Counted from the stretch's first letter, positions 33,829 to 42,205 are shown. The stretch: 64,000 nt of DNA from Burkholderia sp052045245 (GCF_052045245.1 NZ_JBQEON010000008.1:123923-187922), one strand, 5' to 3'. Notes: a model not told the origin generated them from the sequence alone. Numbers and translations are program-made.

Positions 33829-33904
33829 TGGGGTGGCTGATGGGACTCGAACCCACGACGACAGGAATCACAATCCTGGACTCTACCAACTGAGCTACAG
33901 CCAC
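33829..33904 (-). tRNA. tRNA-His (GTG)
   Basis: Cloverleaf on the minus strand with acceptor GTGGCTG / CAGCCAC, discriminator C73 and encoded CCA; anticodon GTG at 33869-33871 in GGATTGTGATTCC; T-arm GTGGGTTCGAGTCCCAT. The base before position 1 is G (33905), available as the His-specific G-1 pairing with C73. Confidence 0.97.
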
Positions 33905-33917
33905 CACTGATACTGCT

Positions 33918-33960
33918 TTGTTCTTCGCTGTTTCGTTTCGTGTTCAGCAGCGAAGAACAA
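33918..33960 (-). repeat. 13-bp inverted repeat between dusA and tRNA-His
   Basis: TTGTTCTTCGCTG and CAGCGAAGAACAA are perfect complements with a 17-base loop. There is no U-tract on the minus strand, so it is not a standard terminator for dusA. It may act in leader structure or processing of the tRNA precursor. Confidence 0.7.
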
Positions 33961-33961
33961 G

Positions 33962-33989
33962 ATTATACGAAGACTTTTCCGTCTTGCAA
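33962..33989 (-). promoter_or_regulatory. Putative tRNA-His promoter inside the 3' end of dusA
   Basis: On the minus strand TATAAT (33962-33967) lies 16 bases after TTGCAA (33984-33989). Both overlap the final codons and stop of dusA. The predicted start near 33955 falls in the first arm of a hairpin (33918-33930 with 33948-33960). Confidence 0.5.
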
Positions 33990-34997
33990 AGCATTTTTTT
34001 CAAAATTTTCGAGAGCGTCGTTCAGATGCGCACGCGCCTCGTCGAACACGGCCAGATCGCCACGCGCGAGCTTCTTGTTGTCCGACAGCACACGACGCCA
34101 GCCACGCGCACCCGCGACGCCACGATAGAGCCCGAGCGCATGCCGCACGATCGCGCCGAGATAGGTGCCGCGCTTCAGTTCCGCCGCGCAGTACTCGATC
34201 AGTTGCGCCTCGGCCTCTTCGCGCGTCGGCACCGCCGCGGCCGAGCCATAGAAGCGCGCATCGACACCCGCGAGCACATACGGGTTGTGATAAGCCTCGC
34301 GACCGAGCATCACGCCGTCGACATGCTCGAGATGCTGCGCGACTTCATCGAGCGTCTTGATCCCGCCGTTGATCACGATCTCCAGCGACGGAAAATCGCG
34401 CTTCAACTGATACGCATAGTCGTACTTGAGCGGCGGGATCTCGCGGTTTTCCTTCGGTGACAATCCCTTCAGGATCGCATTGCGCGCGTGCACGACGAAG
34501 GTCTCGCAGCCCGCCTCGGCGATCTTGCCGACGAAGTCCCGCACGAACGCATAATCCTCGACCGCGTCGACCCCGATCCGGTGCTTGACCGTGACCGGCA
34601 CCGACACCGCATCGCGCATCGCCTTCACGCAATCGGCGACGAGCTGCGGCTCGTTCATCAGGCACGCGCCGAACGCACCGCGCTGCACACGCTCGGACGG
34701 ACAGCCGCAGTTCAGGTTGATCTCGTCATAGCCCCACTGCTCACCCAGTTTCGCGGCGCGCGCGAGATCGTCCGGTTCGCTGCCGCCCAACTGCAGCGCG
34801 ACCGGCGATTCGTTTGGCGTGAATGCAAGATGCCGCTGCGCGTCGCCGAACAGCAGCGCGCCCGTCGTGATCATTTCCGTATACAGCCACGTGTCGCGCG
34901 TCAGCGTGCGATGAAACGAGCGGCAATGACGGTCGGTCCAGTCGAGCATGGGCGCCACGGAGACGCGGCGAGGAGGAAGCGAGGACGGTGCGGACAT
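33963..34997 (-). CDS. dusA: tRNA-dihydrouridine(20/20a) synthase
   Basis: 344-residue FMN enzyme that reduces uridines in the tRNA D-loop with NADPH. TIM-barrel start RRVSVAPMLDWTDRHCRSFH is DusA-specific; the catalytic Cys lies in NLNCGCPSERVQRGAFGACL, and a C-terminal helical tRNA-binding domain follows (LGLYRGVAGARGWRRVLSD). The ATG at 34997 is preferred to an in-frame TTG at 35030, though neither has a strong ribosome site. It is transcribed toward tRNA-His, 58 bases away. Confidence 0.95.
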   Translation of the reverse strand: MSAPSSLPPRRVSVAPMLDWTDRHCRSFHRTLTRDTWLYTEMITTGALLFGDAQRHLAFTPNESPVALQLGGSEPDDLARAAKLGEQWGYDEINLNCGCPSERVQRGAFGACLMNEPQLVADCVKAMRDAVSVPVTVKHRIGVDAVEDYAFVRDFVGKIAEAGCETFVVHARNAILKGLSPKENREIPPLKYDYAYQLKRDFPSLEIVINGGIKTLDEVAQHLEHVDGVMLGREAYHNPYVLAGVDARFYGSAAAVPTREEAEAQLIEYCAAELKRGTYLGAIVRHALGLYRGVAGARGWRRVLSDNKKLARGDLAVFDEARAHLNDALENFEKNALQDGKVFV

Positions 34998-35075
34998 GGA
35001 ATTCGGGGCAGCAAGCGGCGCGGGAAACAACCCGGCATTTTACCGCAACGCGACCAGGCCGGCCCGGCAGCCTGA

Positions 35076-35330
35076 CTAGACCGGCCCGCCCTCGCCCAGT
35101 TCGGCGTCGATGGCCCGCCGTGCCTCGTCGAGCACGCGCTCGATCACGCGCCGTTCGGTCAGCAGCATCCCGTCGACCTTGACGAGCCGCCAGTCGATCC
35201 GCACGGTCGCGCCTTGCAGCACGCGGTAGTGCGCATGCTCGCCGTCCCACACCTGCTCGGTCTTCACCTCGATCTCGAAGCCGCGGTACGGCTCGCTGAA
35301 ATCGCCGAGATCGCTGCCTCTCGGTTCCAT
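35076..35330 (-). CDS. Conserved hypothetical protein, 84 residues
   Basis: Small soluble protein, unrecognised: YRGFEIEVKTEQVWDGEHAH in the N-terminal half, and a C-terminal amphipathic helix ERRVIERVLDEARRAIDAEL. GGAG precedes the ATG by six bases. It has the look of a small beta-sheet-plus-helix domain. The next gene upstream on the same strand lies 55 bases away, so the two may be co-expressed. Confidence 0.75.
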   Translation of the reverse strand: MEPRGSDLGDFSEPYRGFEIEVKTEQVWDGEHAHYRVLQGATVRIDWRLVKVDGMLLTERRVIERVLDEARRAIDAELGEGGPV

Positions 35331-35385
35331 CGCTCGCTCCGTGGCGACGCAGCGCCGGGCCGCCTCGGCGGCCGGCGCCGTGCGC

Positions 35386-35583
35386 TCAATCGTATTCGTT
35401 GGACAATACGGATTTGCCGTCCGAGGTCAGGTCGACGCGGTCGGCAGCCGCCTGGTAGATCAGCCCTTCGTTCAGCAACGCATAGACGACGTCGTCGAAC
35501 GCAGCGGGAACCGGCCGGCTGTCGCCGAACTGGTCGATCCACTTCAGCGCCTCAATGGCTTCGGGAGAAAGGATGGGGGTCAT
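35386..35583 (-). CDS. Conserved hypothetical protein, 65 residues
   Basis: Small soluble protein with a predicted helical, winged-helix-like character: LSPEAIEALKWIDQFGDSRP, then FDDVVYALLNEGLIYQAA. GGAGG lies seven bases before the ATG at 35583. An in-frame upstream start exists but lacks support. Function unknown. Confidence 0.72.
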   Translation of the reverse strand: MTPILSPEAIEALKWIDQFGDSRPVPAAFDDVVYALLNEGLIYQAAADRVDLTSDGKSVLSNEYD

Positions 35584-35785
35584 GCGTTGGCCTCCGGCGT
35601 CGGTGTCGTTCCATCCTAGCACTTCGTCCGGATGCCGAATACCGTTCCCCTGTTTGGAAGAAAATCATTCGTGGGGCCAGCGCAAGCCCGCTATTAGCGT
35701 GAACAGGCCCTAACGCGCGACGACCATGCCGGCCGCCGTGAACGGGCTGAAAGCCCCCTTCGACGTACCGGCACCGGGAACACGC

Positions 35786-36001
35786 TTAGAGGCGCGCGAT
35801 CGACACTTCGGTGGACTTCACGAGCGCGACGACTTCCGCGCCGACCTTCAGTTCGAGCTCGTCGACCGAACGCGTCGTGATCACCGACGTGACGATGCCG
35901 AACGGCGTCTCGACGTCGACCTCGGACACCACCGGCCCGCGAATGATCTCCTTCACCTTGCCTTTGAACTGGTTACGCACGTTGATTGCAGTGATGCTCA
36001 T
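35786..36001 (-). CDS. ssuF: Molybdopterin/molybdate-binding TOBE protein of the sulfonate operon
   Basis: 71-residue single TOBE (molbindin) domain: SITAINVRNQFKGKVKEIIR, then the EVDVETPFGIVTSVITTRS strand pair and EVVALVKSTEVSIARL. It is the last gene after ssuB, 56 bases downstream. Pseudomonas putida has the same kind of gene (ssuF) at the end of ssuEADCBF, where it is needed for sulfonate use. The role in binding a molybdenum oxyanion is inferred from the fold. Confidence 0.85.
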   Translation of the reverse strand: MSITAINVRNQFKGKVKEIIRGPVVSEVDVETPFGIVTSVITTRSVDELELKVGAEVVALVKSTEVSIARL

Positions 36002-36057
36002 CGGGTTGATCGCTCCAAAGAAATAGTCTGAGAACGGGCGGCGGGTGCCGCCCGACG

Positions 36058-37017
36058 TTAAACGGCCCAGCGAATCTGCCCGACCGGCCGTACGTGATCG
36101 GCCTCAGGCGCCGCACCCCGATCGGCGCCGCCCGGCCCGCCGGCCAGCACGCGTTGCAGCACGCGATCCTCCAGCGCCGCGAACGCGGCCGATGCGCGCG
36201 CACGCGGCCGGTCGAGCGGCACCGGCTGATCCAGCGCGACACGCCCCCGCTCGACCAGCAGGATCCGGTCGCCGAGCGCGACGGCTTCCTGCACGTCGTG
36301 CGTGACGAGCAGCGCGGTGAACCGATGCTCGCGCCACAACCGCTCGATCAGCGCATGCATCTCGATCCGGGTCAGCGCATCGAGCGCACCGAGCGGCTCG
36401 TCGAGCAGCAACAGTTGCGGCCGATGCACGAGCGCACGCGCGAGCGCGACACGCTGCCGCTGGCCGCCCGACAGTTGCGCGGGCCAGTCGTTCGCGCGCT
36501 CGAGCAGGCCGACTTCGTCGAGCACCGCGCGCGCCTGGTCGCGTGCACCGCGCCCAAGGCCCAGCATCACGTTCTGCAGCACGGTCTTCCACGGCAGCAA
36601 CCGTGCATCCTGGTACATGATCCGCGTGTCGAGCGTGCCGCCGCCCTCGCCGCGCGTCGCGAGCGCGCCGCTGCTCGGCGTCTCGAGTCCCGCGACGAGC
36701 CGCAGCAACGTGGATTTCCCGCAGCCGCTGCGGCCGACGATCGCGACGAAGCTGCCGCGCGCGATGCCGAGCTCCACGTTGTCGAGCACGGTGCGGGCGC
36801 CGAAACGCTTGCTGACGCCCGACAGCGTCACCGCGTCGTCCTGCGCCGGACTGCTCGCGCGCCGCCGGGCGAGCGGCACGACGGATGCGCCGCCGTCCCG
36901 ATCGACGATCGCCGCATCGCGTGCGTCGTCGTCCGTCACGCGTGCCTGTGCCAGTTCGACCTCGAGGTCTGCGCCGGTGAGCGGGCCGTAGGCGGCCGCC
37001 GAAGTCGTCGCATTCAT
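36058..37017 (-). CDS. ssuB: Aliphatic sulfonate ABC transporter ATP-binding protein
   Basis: 319-residue ATPase. An unusual ~60-residue N-terminal extension precedes the conserved core: Walker A GRSGCGKS at 95-102, LSGGQ at 182-186, DEP at 206-208, and the subfamily marker YQDARLLPW at 135-143 seen in SsuB/TauB. AGGAG lies ahead of the ATG at 37017, and that ATG overlaps the ssuC stop (ATGA), supporting translation of the extension. It drives sulfonate uptake with SsuC. Confidence 0.93.
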   Translation of the reverse strand: MNATTSAAAYGPLTGADLEVELAQARVTDDDARDAAIVDRDGGASVVPLARRRASSPAQDDAVTLSGVSKRFGARTVLDNVELGIARGSFVAIVGRSGCGKSTLLRLVAGLETPSSGALATRGEGGGTLDTRIMYQDARLLPWKTVLQNVMLGLGRGARDQARAVLDEVGLLERANDWPAQLSGGQRQRVALARALVHRPQLLLLDEPLGALDALTRIEMHALIERLWREHRFTALLVTHDVQEAVALGDRILLVERGRVALDQPVPLDRPRARASAAFAALEDRVLQRVLAGGPGGADRGAAPEADHVRPVGQIRWAV

Positions 37018-37826
37018 GCCGTTGCTCCTGATTGATACGCGGGGTGCCAGCGCAGCGTGACGCGCTCGATCCATTTCGCCAGCACGTCGGCCAGCTTGCC
37101 GAGCACCGCATACAGCAGGATGCCGACCACCACCACATCGGTTTGCAGGAATTCGCGCGCGTTCATCGTCATGTAGCCGATGCCCGACTGCGCGGAGATC
37201 GTTTCCGCGACGATCAGCATCACCCACATCAGCCCGAGCGCGAAGCGCACGCCGACGAGAATCGACGGCAATGCGCCGGGCAGGATCACGTCGCGATACA
37301 GCGCGAAGCCGCGCACGCCGTAGCTCTTCGCCATCTCGATCAGGTTCGCGTCGACCGAGCGGATCCCGTGATACGTGTTGATGTAGACGGGGAAGAACAC
37401 ACCGAGCGCGACGAGGAACAGCTTCGCCTTCTCGTCGATGCCGAACCACAGGATCACGAGCGGAATCATCGCGAGCGCGGGGATGTTGCGGATCATCTGG
37501 ATCGTCGAATCGAGCGCGACTTCCGCCGCTTTCGACAGGCCGGTCGCAAGCCCGAGCACAAGACCCACGCCGCCGCCGATCAGAAAGCCGAACAGCGCGC
37601 GCCAGGTGCTCACCTTCACGTTCGCCCACATCTCGCCCGACGTCACGAGCGACCACGCGGCGCGCACGACCGCCACCGGCTCGGGCAGCACGCGGGTCGA
37701 CAGCCAGCCGGCGCGCGCGCCGACCTCCCATGCGGCCAGCAGCGCGAGCGGCACGAGCCACGGCGCGATACCGTGCCATGCGCGGGCAGCCACGGCGGCG
37801 CCCGTCGTCGACGTTTTCGTTGTCAT
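37014..37826 (-). CDS. ssuC: Aliphatic sulfonate ABC transporter permease
   Basis: 270-residue inner-membrane permease with about six helices. The EAA-type loop SVDANLIEMAKSYGVRGFAL near residue 155 and GLMWVMLIVAETISAQSGIG near 205 are typical of SsuC/TauC. GGAGGG precedes the ATG at 37826; 16 bases separate it from ssuD upstream. Confidence 0.95.
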   Translation of the reverse strand: MTTKTSTTGAAVAARAWHGIAPWLVPLALLAAWEVGARAGWLSTRVLPEPVAVVRAAWSLVTSGEMWANVKVSTWRALFGFLIGGGVGLVLGLATGLSKAAEVALDSTIQMIRNIPALAMIPLVILWFGIDEKAKLFLVALGVFFPVYINTYHGIRSVDANLIEMAKSYGVRGFALYRDVILPGALPSILVGVRFALGLMWVMLIVAETISAQSGIGYMTMNAREFLQTDVVVVGILLYAVLGKLADVLAKWIERVTLRWHPAYQSGATA

Positions 37827-37842
37827 CGCAGCCCTCCTTCGT

Positions 37843-39000
37843 TCAGCTCTGGCTCGCCTTCGGCAGGTAGTTGTTGCCGACGATCTCGCCGAACGGGCCC
37901 GACAGCGGCCCGGACGGCCGTTCCGCACCGGTGCCCTTGATCAGCGGGAACACGAGCTCGGCAAAACGGTACGACTCCTCGAGATGCGGATAGCCGGACA
38001 GGATGAACGTCTCGATGCCGAGATCCGCGTATTCGCGCATGCGTTCCGCGACCTGCTCGGGATTGCCCACGAGCGCCGTACCCGCGCCACCGCGAACGAG
38101 ACCGACACCGGCCCACAGGTTCGGATACACCTCGAGCGCCGCTCGGCCGCCGCGCTTGCCGCCGTGCAGCGCGGCCATCCGGCGCTGGCCTTCCGAATCC
38201 ATGTTCGCGAAGGCCTTCTGCGCGCGAGCGATCGTGTCGTCGTCGAGACGGCTGATCAGCCGCTCGGCATCCCGCCATGCTTCGTCCTCGGTCTCGCGCA
38301 CGATCACGTGCATGCGGATGCCGAAGCGGATCTTGCGGCCGCGCGATTCCGCGCGTGCGCGAATGTCGGCGATCTTCTTCGCGACGGCCTCGGGCGGCTC
38401 GCCCCAGGTCAGGTACGTGTCGATATGATCCGCGGCGATCGCATGCGCGGCCGGCGACGAGCCGCCGAACCACAGCGGCGGATGCGGATGCTGCACCGGC
38501 GGATAAAGCGCCTTGCCGCCCTTCGATTGCAGGTGCTTGCCGATGTAGTCGAAGCCGCCGTTGTCGTGCGATGCGGCCAGCAGACCGCGCCAGATATTCA
38601 GAAAATCGTCGGTGATCTCGTAGCGCGTATCGTGATCGGCGAACAGCCCGTCGCCTTCGAGCTCGGCGGCGTCGCCGCCCGTCACGACGTTGATCAGCAG
38701 CCGGCCGCCCGACAGACGGTCGAAGGTCGCAGCCATCCGCGCGGCCAGCCCGGGCGATGCGATGCCGGGACGCACCGCGACCAGGAACTTCAGACGGCGC
38801 GTCGCCGGAATCAGGCTCGACGCGACGACCCACGCATCCTCGCAGGAACGGCCGGTCGGCAGTAGCACGCCGTCATAGCCGAGCGTGTCGGCCGCGACGG
38901 CGATCTGCTTGAAATAATCGTAATCCGCGGCACGCGCGCCTTCGGCGGTGCCGAGGTAACGGCTGTCGCCGTGCGTGGGGATAAACCAGAAAACATTCAT
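37843..39000 (-). CDS. ssuD: FMNH2-dependent alkanesulfonate monooxygenase
   Basis: 385-residue luciferase-fold monooxygenase that releases sulfite from alkanesulfonates using FMNH2 and O2. MNVFWFIPTHGDSRYLGT, LKFLVAVRPGIASPGLAARM and INVVTGGDAAELEGDG are diagnostic of SsuD. AGGAG lies eight bases ahead of the ATG. It is the first gene of ssuD-ssuC-ssuB-ssuF. The flavin reductase (ssuE) and binding protein (ssuA) usually found upstream are absent here. Confidence 0.96.
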   Translation of the reverse strand: MNVFWFIPTHGDSRYLGTAEGARAADYDYFKQIAVAADTLGYDGVLLPTGRSCEDAWVVASSLIPATRRLKFLVAVRPGIASPGLAARMAATFDRLSGGRLLINVVTGGDAAELEGDGLFADHDTRYEITDDFLNIWRGLLAASHDNGGFDYIGKHLQSKGGKALYPPVQHPHPPLWFGGSSPAAHAIAADHIDTYLTWGEPPEAVAKKIADIRARAESRGRKIRFGIRMHVIVRETEDEAWRDAERLISRLDDDTIARAQKAFANMDSEGQRRMAALHGGKRGGRAALEVYPNLWAGVGLVRGGAGTALVGNPEQVAERMREYADLGIETFILSGYPHLEESYRFAELVFPLIKGTGAERPSGPLSGPFGEIVGNNYLPKASQS

Positions 39001-39329
39001 CTGCGGCTCCTGCTTGACTGTTCTTGCCGAAATCTGGACAAAACGCGGCCCTGCTCGCGTCGCGGATGAGCGACGCATGCATGGTCTGCGATCGAATCGG
39101 GATGGCTCGCCGGTCAGGCCGTGCCGCGGGCGAGTACGCGATGGCACGGCTGTTTCTGGGAAATCAGTCTATGGATCGGTACAGGGCTTTGGAACGATTT
39201 TTTTGAGCTTAGGTTTTCCGCTTTCGTGATTAGCACGACGCTCAAGCGAATATCGCGTCGGCCGGGCCCTATAATGACGCACCCATCCGAATAACTCCGC
39301 GCGGACAGCCCCGGCCAACCGCGCCTGCA
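39001..39329. other. Divergent intergenic region ssuD / membrane protein
   Basis: 329 bases. A TATAAT at 39270-39275 probably serves the plus-strand gene. On the minus side A/T-rich DNA (39160-39245, including a run of seven Ts) is the likely ssuD promoter and would be the place for a CysB/SsuR-type site. No ssuA or ssuE remnant is visible. Confidence 0.5.
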
Positions 39330-39773
39330 ATGCACTCATCGATGCAGAAAGTCATCCTGCCGTTCCTGTCCGGCTTCCTGGCCGCCCTCTTCTTTCGCGA
39401 AGCGACGCTCGCGCTGCTGCACACGGCCGACCTGATCGCCGCAGCCGGTTTCTCCACGCAACCGTTCGCGCCGCTCGGCATTCCTGAATTTGTCGCGAAC
39501 GCGCTGATCAGCGCGTGCTGCGCGATTCCGATGGCGTGGCTGTTGCGCGTGTCGCCGGATCGCGAAGCGCCATGGATCGGCGCACTGGTATTCGGCGGCA
39601 TCGTGCTGACGGCCGCCCGCGTGTTCGCGATCGACCCGCTGCGCGGGATCTGGCCGTCGGGCAACATGATGCCGGTGCTCGCCGCCGGTTTCGCGGCGAA
39701 CGCGATCTGGGGTTTCGGCGCGCTCGTGTTCATGCGGGCGTTCATGTCCGACGACGCCGGCGACGACGCGTAA
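39330..39773 (+). CDS. Hypothetical four-helix inner-membrane protein
   Basis: 147-residue hydrophobic protein with four predicted helices (around 8-25, 55-75, 85-103 and 115-135), a short acidic C-terminus (DDAGDDA) and no known motif. Starts at 39330 or at the next ATG (39342); neither has a clear Shine-Dalgarno. A TATAAT lies 55 bases upstream. Convergent with the hydrolase gene across a very strong hairpin. Function unknown. Confidence 0.75.
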   Translation: MHSSMQKVILPFLSGFLAALFFREATLALLHTADLIAAAGFSTQPFAPLGIPEFVANALISACCAIPMAWLLRVSPDREAPWIGALVFGGIVLTAARVFAIDPLRGIWPSGNMMPVLAAGFAANAIWGFGALVFMRAFMSDDAGDDA

Positions 39774-39823
39774 CCCGCGCGTGCGCGGCGTGGCCCCTGC
39801 CGCCGCCAGGCCGAATCGGCATC

Positions 39824-39875
39824 CGCAAATGAACAGGCCGCCTGCATGTGTGTGCAGGCGGCCTGTTCATTTGCG
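39824..39875. terminator. 23-bp perfect inverted repeat between convergent genes
   Basis: Arms at 39824-39846 and 39853-39875 are perfectly complementary over 23 bases, with a six-base loop TGTGTG; the arms begin CGCAAATGAACAGG and end TGCAGG-CGGCC. It lies 50 bases after the plus-strand gene and 18 bases after the minus-strand hydrolase stop, so it can act as a bidirectional terminator. The stem is longer than usual, and no pure U-tract follows. Confidence 0.75.
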
Positions 39876-39893
39876 CGTCGATACCGCGGCGCG

Positions 39894-41051
39894 TCAGTCC
39901 TTCAGGTTGCGCAGCGGATGCGTGTCGGGCGTCCACGGGCTGTCGAACATCGCGAGCACGTCGGCCCGGTCGAGATCGGCGGTCGACTTGAAGCGCCAGG
40001 CCGGTTGGTGATCCTTGTCGACGATCAGCGCGCGCACGCCTTCGATCACGTCGCCGTGCGCGAACGTCGAGCGCGTGAGGTCGAGATCGCGCCGCAGGCA
40101 TTCGGCCATCGTGGCAGCACGGGCCCGCTCGACGAGTTCGAGCGACACGGCCATCGACAGCGGCGACAGCTGATTGCGCATCGCATGGGTCGCCTTCTCG
40201 ACCCATCCATCGACGGCCGCGCAATCCTGCTCGGCGTCGAGCGACGCGAGGATCGCGCCGATATCGGGCTGTGCGAAATGCCGATCGATTCCGGCGCGCG
40301 CGTCGGCCAGCGCCGACGTGCCGGGCGTCGGCACGACCTTGTGCGCGGTCGCCGCGTCGGCGACGCATGCGACGGCCTGCGCACCACTGTCGATGCGCGC
40401 ACTGCGCAGCGTGTCGAGCAGCGCCGGCAGCGCGGCATCGGGGAGGTAGACGTCGGCGAGCTGCGCATACAGTGCGCCGGCCGCGTCGAGCGTCGCGCCG
40501 GTTACCGCGAGATAGCGGCCGAGCGCGCCCGGCGCGCGCGCGAGGAACCAGCTCATCCCGACGTCCGGGAACAGGCCGATGCGCGTTTCGGGCATCGCCA
40601 TCTTCGTCGAGTCGGTGACGACGCGCAGGCCGCCCGTCTGTCGCGCCGCCTGTGAAATCCCCATGCCGCCGCCCATCACGACGCCGTGCATCAGCGCGAT
40701 GTACGGTTTCGGATAGGTGAAGATCGTATGGTTGAGCGTGTATTCGTCGATGAAGAACGTGTCGACCGCATCGCGATCGCCGCGCTGCCATGCGTCGTGG
40801 AAGAAGCGCACGTCGCCGCCCGCGCAGAACGCGCGCGGATGCGGACTGTGCACGACGACGGCAACCACGCCGGCGTCGTCGCGCCACGCATCGAGCGCCT
40901 GCTGCATCAGGCGGATCATCCCGACCGACAGCGCATTCAGTGCCTTCGGCCGGTTCAGTTCGAGATAGCCGATACGGTTCGCGACATACGCGCGCACGTC
41001 GGGTTCGGCGGCCGCTACGGAAGCGGAAGTGGAATTGGTCATGTGAGCCAT
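39894..41051 (-). CDS. 3-Hydroxyisobutyryl-CoA hydrolase (enoyl-CoA hydratase family)
   Basis: 385-residue crotonase-fold enzyme of valine catabolism that frees 3-hydroxyisobutyrate from its CoA ester. Crotonase core: GYLELNRPKALNALSVGMIR, the oxyanion-hole motif FCAGGDVRFFHDA, HGVVMGGGMGISQAA, and catalytic-region PETRIGLFPDVGMSWFLARA. The extended C-terminal half (from ~residue 250, WVEKATHAMRNQLSPLSMA) distinguishes HIBYL-CoA hydrolases from short hydratases. ATGs at 41051 and 41042 are both possible. The SMR gene lies 22 bases upstream on the same strand. Confidence 0.9.
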   Translation of the reverse strand: MAHMTNSTSASVAAAEPDVRAYVANRIGYLELNRPKALNALSVGMIRLMQQALDAWRDDAGVVAVVVHSPHPRAFCAGGDVRFFHDAWQRGDRDAVDTFFIDEYTLNHTIFTYPKPYIALMHGVVMGGGMGISQAARQTGGLRVVTDSTKMAMPETRIGLFPDVGMSWFLARAPGALGRYLAVTGATLDAAGALYAQLADVYLPDAALPALLDTLRSARIDSGAQAVACVADAATAHKVVPTPGTSALADARAGIDRHFAQPDIGAILASLDAEQDCAAVDGWVEKATHAMRNQLSPLSMAVSLELVERARAATMAECLRRDLDLTRSTFAHGDVIEGVRALIVDKDHQPAWRFKSTADLDRADVLAMFDSPWTPDTHPLRNLKD

Positions 41052-41073
41052 CCGGCATATCGCAGGTGCACGT

Positions 41074-41412
41074 TCAGTGCGCCTGCATCTTCGAGAACAG
41101 GTTCAGCACCACGACGCCCGCGACGATCAGCCCGAGACCGATCACCGCCGGCAAGTCCGGCACCTGACGATAGAGCAGCATCGCGACCAGCGTGATCAGC
41201 ACGATGCCCGCGCCCGACCACACCGCATAGATGATGCCGACGGGCATCGTGCGCAGCGTGAGCGACAGACAGTAGAACGCGGTGCCGTAGCCGGCCACGA
41301 CGAGCACCGACGGCCAGAAGCGCGTGAAGCCGTCCGCCGCGCGCAGCGCGGACGTGCCGATTACTTCCGCGACGATCGCGATCGCGAGCCATGCGTAACC
41401 CGGAAGCTGCAT
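41074..41412 (-). CDS. Small multidrug resistance (SMR) family transporter
   Basis: 112-residue, four-helix inner-membrane protein of the EmrE/QacE/SugE family. The essential membrane glutamate is present at residue 16 (IAIVAEVIGTSALRAADGFT), and the motif MPVGIIYAVWSGAGIVLITL near residue 58 is conserved. Works as a proton-coupled antiparallel dimer exporting cationic drugs or guanidinium-type compounds. The gene starts three bases after the stop of the upstream UPF0303 gene, so they are one operon. Confidence 0.93.
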   Translation of the reverse strand: MQLPGYAWLAIAIVAEVIGTSALRAADGFTRFWPSVLVVAGYGTAFYCLSLTLRTMPVGIIYAVWSGAGIVLITLVAMLLYRQVPDLPAVIGLGLIVAGVVVLNLFSKMQAH

Positions 41413-41415
41413 CGC

Positions 41416-41913
41416 TCAGTTCCTCGCGAGCGCCAGCACGGCATAGTCCTGCCCGAGCTCGGCGCACAGCGCTTCGACGACGAACTCGTGATCCTCGCGC
41501 TGCGGCAGCCCCGATGCGGTGACCGAGCCGATCACGCCGGCGCCCGCGACGGTCAACGGAAACGAACCGCCGTGCGGCGCATAGTCGGAGATCGGCAGCC
41601 CGTGCTTGTCCGCGAGCGTGGCGCCGGCCTGCTGCATGCGCAGGCCGATCGCATACGAACTGCGACGGAAATGCGCGACGACGTTGCGCTTGCGGCGCAC
41701 CCAGTCGGCGTTGTCGGGCGTCGCGCCGGCGAGCGCCGCATAGAACAGCGGCTGGCCGAACGTGACGATGTCGATCGCAATCCCGTGGCCGCGCGATGTC
41801 GCCATCGCATGCATGCGGTGGCCGAGCGCCCACGCGCGCGCCGGGTCGAAATGGGGAAACACGAGCGCCTGTTCCTGCGCGCCGATCGATTGCAGATCGT
41901 GAGCGATGTCCAT
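41416..41913 (-). CDS. UPF0303 (heme-degrading domain-like) protein
   Basis: 165-residue protein of the UPF0303 / YBR137W-like family, the length usual in Burkholderia. Conserved segments: HFDPARAWALGHRMHAMATS, ALAGATPDNADWVRRKRNVV and DYAPHGGSFPLTVAGAGVIG, the last resembling HbpS/GlcG-type folds. Biochemical function is not established. The ATG at 41913 is preferred; the upstream in-frame sequence is unlike coding. First gene of a three-gene minus-strand run with the SMR and hydrolase genes. Confidence 0.88.
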   Translation of the reverse strand: MDIAHDLQSIGAQEQALVFPHFDPARAWALGHRMHAMATSRGHGIAIDIVTFGQPLFYAALAGATPDNADWVRRKRNVVAHFRRSSYAIGLRMQQAGATLADKHGLPISDYAPHGGSFPLTVAGAGVIGSVTASGLPQREDHEFVVEALCAELGQDYAVLALARN

Positions 41914-42128
41914 GAATCCGTCGATGCAGTAGTGAGTGTTGCAACGGCACCGACGCGATCGCGCACGGCTGCCGCTGCAGGAAGGAACGACACCAGCAAA
42001 CCGTTCGATTCTAGCGCACGCGCCTGCCGTACCGGCCATCCAAGGGTCCCACCCGCGATTGCAGCGTGAATGTCAGAAAGTACTTGCGTGGATTCGGGTT
42101 AGTCCATATAATTTATTTCTTCGACGGA

Positions 42129-42205
<77 letters not shown>

